Positions 14,466 through 16,339 of a DNA stretch of 16,339 nt are shown here, one piece after another. Made by a program: the position numbers and the translations under genes. Source of the DNA: CAZEUZ01 sp964515805 (GTDB lineage Bacteria; Pseudomonadota; Gammaproteobacteria; Pseudomonadales; Cellvibrionaceae); assembly GCA_964515805.1 (NCBI GenBank), contig CAZEUZ010000020.1, positions 1-16,339 on the forward strand, read 5' to 3'. A model generated the notes under the pieces. It was not told the DNA's origin. It was given only the letters and a program-made list of their open reading frames with translations, and made no database searches. Positions within the stretch are counted from its first letter, which is position 1; each line of letters starts with the position of its first letter.

Positions 14466-15117
14466 AAATCTGATAACCACTGGCGGGTAGAGGCTCGCCA
14501 TCTAATAGCACTTGCGTATCTGAAGCCATCTGTAAACGCCCATTGGCGAACCAATCAACTGCCATAGGATAGATACAATGCTCTTGCTGTTGAACGCGCT
14601 GCTTTAGGCTAGCGGCGTTGTCTTCAGCAGTAACGGGAATTACCGCTTGAATAATAGCGGGACCACCATCCAATTGTTCGGTGACAAAATGGACAGTGAC
14701 ACCATGTTGTTTTTCACCGGCGTCCAGCACCCGCTGATGGGTGTTGAGCCCAGGATACTTGGGCAACAGTGAAGGATGAATATTCAGCATACGCCCTTTG
14801 TAGTGACGCACGAATGGTGATGTTAAGACACGCATAAAACCTGCCAAAACAAGGAGATCCGGCTTATAACCTTCGACGATAGAGAGCAATTGATGGTCAA
14901 ACTCTTCACGGCTGGGATAGACTTGATGATCCAGACATTGAGTGGCGATACCTGCCTTTGTGGCTCTCACCAAACCGAACGCATCGGCGCGATTACTGAT
15001 CACGGCACAGATATCGATAGACAAATTTCTCTTTTGTCGACCATCTATTAACGATTGCAAGTTAGACCCGTTACCGGATATCAGTACTACCGTGCGGCAA
15101 CTATCCTGTCTAAACAT
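14443..15117 (-). CDS. purN: phosphoribosylglycinamide formyltransferase
   Basis: The 224-residue product matches PurN, which transfers a formyl group from 10-formyl-THF to glycinamide ribonucleotide in de novo purine synthesis (cytosolic). Evidence is the phosphate loop SGNGSNLQ (14-21), LAGFMRVL (91-98), the catalytic NIHPSLLPKYPG with Asn112 and His114, and Asp150 in TEQLDGGPAI, matching the known Asn-His-Asp triad. Length is normal, with a short extra C-terminal tail. It starts 53 bases after purM and is probably co-transcribed with it. Its end overlaps the mutarotase-like gene. Confidence 0.96.
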   Translation of the reverse strand: MFRQDSCRTVVLISGNGSNLQSLIDGRQKRNLSIDICAVISNRADAFGLVRATKAGIATQCLDHQVYPSREEFDHQLLSIVEGYKPDLLVLAGFMRVLTSPFVRHYKGRMLNIHPSLLPKYPGLNTHQRVLDAGEKQHGVTVHFVTEQLDGGPAIIQAVIPVTAEDNAASLKQRVQQQEHCIYPMAVDWFANGRLQMASDTQVLLDGEPLPASGYQIYDYSPSS

Positions 15118-15170
15118 TTTCGCTTAAATAGTGTCCAGATCAGTTACAATTAGATTAAGTAACAGTGGGG

Positions 15171-16226
15171 TTAAATAGTAGTTAGAACGATTTGTTCAGC
15201 ATCGTCTTTAACCGGCTCAATATGTCCCAGAACCCATGCTTGCTCGTTCATTTGATGCAATAAATTGAGTGCCTGCTGTAAGTCTTTTTCGGCAACACAA
15301 GCAACCATGCCGACACCACAGTTGAATGTGCGGTACATTTCATTGATGTCCACATGACCTGTCTGCTGCAGCCATTGGAAAATCGTTGGCATTTGCCAGC
15401 TATTGGTGTCAATTACTGCACGGGTATTGGCAGGCAACATACGGGGAATATTTTCCAGTAACCCTCCACCGGTAATATGAGCCAACCCGCGTACAGGCAG
15501 TTGCTTAATCAGCGACAACACCGACTGAACGTAGATACGAGTAGGTTGCAGTAAGCTGGCTGCCATCATATCTCCTTTCAGCTCATGACTGATGTCAACG
15601 CCACTGGTTGCAATGATTTTGCGAATCAATGAGTAACCGTTAGAGTGGGGGCCGTTGGAGGCCAAACCAATAAGAATATCTCCAGCCACAATCATACTGC
15701 CATCGATGATGTCACTCTTCTCGACAACGCCGACACAAAAGCCCGCTAAATCATAGTCTTCATCAATATACATGCCCGGCATTTCAGCGGTTTCACCACC
15801 GACTAGCGCACAACCGGCCTGCTGGCAGCCATCACCAATACCTTTGACTACCGCAGCGGCGATATCTATATTGAGTTTGCCGGTGGCATAATAATCGAGA
15901 AAGAGAAGCGGCTCAGCACCAGTAACCAGCAGGTCGTTGACACACATAGCTACCAGATCGATGCCTATCGTATCGTGCTTTTGCAGTTCCATCGCCAACT
16001 TCAGTTTAGTGCCAACACCATCGGCGCCGGTTACCAACACCGGTTGACGATAGCCAGAGGGTAATTCGCACAGAGCGCCAAACCCACCGAGACCTGACAG
16101 TACCTCGGGCCGTCGAGTACGCTTGGCGACTGCTTTAATTCGGTCGACCAGCGCCTTACCTGCATCGATATCGACACCGGCATCTTTATAGCTTAGTGAA
16201 GCAGAGGAATTTTCAGTGTCATTCAT
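15171..16226 (-). CDS. purM: phosphoribosylformylglycinamidine cyclo-ligase (AIR synthetase)
   Basis: The 351-residue product is PurM, which closes the imidazole ring of AIR using ATP in purine synthesis. Evidence is SYKDAGVDIDAG (12-23), LGGFGALCELP (46-56), the signature DGVGTKLK (69-76), and MCVNDLLVTGAEPLLFLDYYA (94-114), followed by GLASNGPHSNGYSL and HITGGGLLENIPR. Length is typical. The start ATG at 16226 has no clear ribosome binding site. No PurR box (ACGCAAACGTTTGCGT type) was seen upstream. A possible minus-strand promoter (TTGGTC, 17 bases, AATAAT) would give an unusually short leader. It heads the purM-purN-mutarotase unit. Confidence 0.96.
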   Translation of the reverse strand: MNDTENSSASLSYKDAGVDIDAGKALVDRIKAVAKRTRRPEVLSGLGGFGALCELPSGYRQPVLVTGADGVGTKLKLAMELQKHDTIGIDLVAMCVNDLLVTGAEPLLFLDYYATGKLNIDIAAAVVKGIGDGCQQAGCALVGGETAEMPGMYIDEDYDLAGFCVGVVEKSDIIDGSMIVAGDILIGLASNGPHSNGYSLIRKIIATSGVDISHELKGDMMAASLLQPTRIYVQSVLSLIKQLPVRGLAHITGGGLLENIPRMLPANTRAVIDTNSWQMPTIFQWLQQTGHVDINEMYRTFNCGVGMVACVAEKDLQQALNLLHQMNEQAWVLGHIEPVKDDAEQIVLTTI

Positions 16227-16260
16227 AATTTAGTTATGCATTATTGAGAGTGAACTTAAA

Positions 16261-16339
16261 TTGACCAACATTGTATCAGCTTTATGGAATAATAGGGCCT
16301 GTCGAAAATTACCATTTTATGATTACATAAGTGAAGCTA
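16261..16339 (+). promoter_or_regulatory. possible promoter and start of a divergent gene at the window edge
   Basis: TTGACC (16261-16266) is a good -35 match on the plus strand. TGGAAT or AATAAT downstream are imperfect -10 candidates. A GTG at 16331 (GTG AAG CTA) could start a gene running out of the window. In many gammaproteobacteria a gene diverges from purM, often of the DUF2066 family. Nothing beyond three codons is visible. Confidence 0.2.

Noticed and set aside
1..16339. CRISPR array, rRNA genes or complete insertion sequences
   Set aside because: No regularly spaced repeats, no rRNA sequence and no transposase frame with terminal inverted repeats were found.

Overview
The window looks like chromosome from a gammaproteobacterium of moderate G+C. 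Supporting signs are a purM-purN pair, a DusA C-terminus, a CCA-encoding tRNA-Leu(CAG) and E. coli-like ribosome binding sites. I cannot name the genus; nothing here ties it firmly to one order.

Layout, left to right. (1) 1-207: the last 47 codons of dusA (tRNA-dihydrouridine synthase A) and its probable terminator. (2) About 208-5070 is an accessory region. It holds a minus-strand operon of a small MazG-type nucleotide pyrophosphohydrolase and a 793-residue protein joining a PD-(D/E)XK-like nuclease region, a DUF2075 (Schlafen group 3 type) helicase and a C-terminal LexA/UmuD-like S24 domain. Next come a decayed stretch, a plus-strand phage-type lysis pair (GH108 endolysin and 3-TM holin), a small unknown gene and more remnants. 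(3) About 5068-6216: an RDD-family membrane protein with a tiny overlapping downstream gene, a perfect 33-bp palindrome, and tRNA-Leu with its promoter. (4) 6222-8493: a DUF3754 (TMEM143-like) membrane protein overlapping an EamA/DMT exporter. (5) 8728-13479: a three-gene plus-strand operon encoding a 2-oxoacid oxidoreductase. It comprises a GltD-like FAD/NADPH and Fe-S subunit, a fused gamma-alpha subunit and a TPP/Fe-S beta subunit. (6) 13545-16226: purM, purN and an overlapping aldose-1-epimerase-like gene, all on the minus strand.

How the parts work together. The 2-oxoacid oxidoreductase genes form one enzyme. The alpha-gamma and beta proteins would decarboxylate a 2-oxoacid (2-oxoglutarate is the best guess) with CoA, TPP and an Fe-S cluster, and the GltD-like subunit would pass the electrons to or from NADP(H). 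PurM and PurN serve de novo purine synthesis. The lysis pair next to dusA, with no capsid, tail or integrase gene in view, suggests the residue of a phage or satellite.

The strongest candidate for an undescribed system is the MazG plus nuclease-helicase-S24 operon. Its S24 domain keeps an Ala-Gly cleavage-site match, the catalytic Ser and Lys, and a LexA/UmuD-like distance between cleavage site and Ser. This suggests a stress- or damage-responsive anti-phage or genome-maintenance effector that could shed its tail by autoproteolysis. That function is inference; the domains and spacing are read from the sequence.
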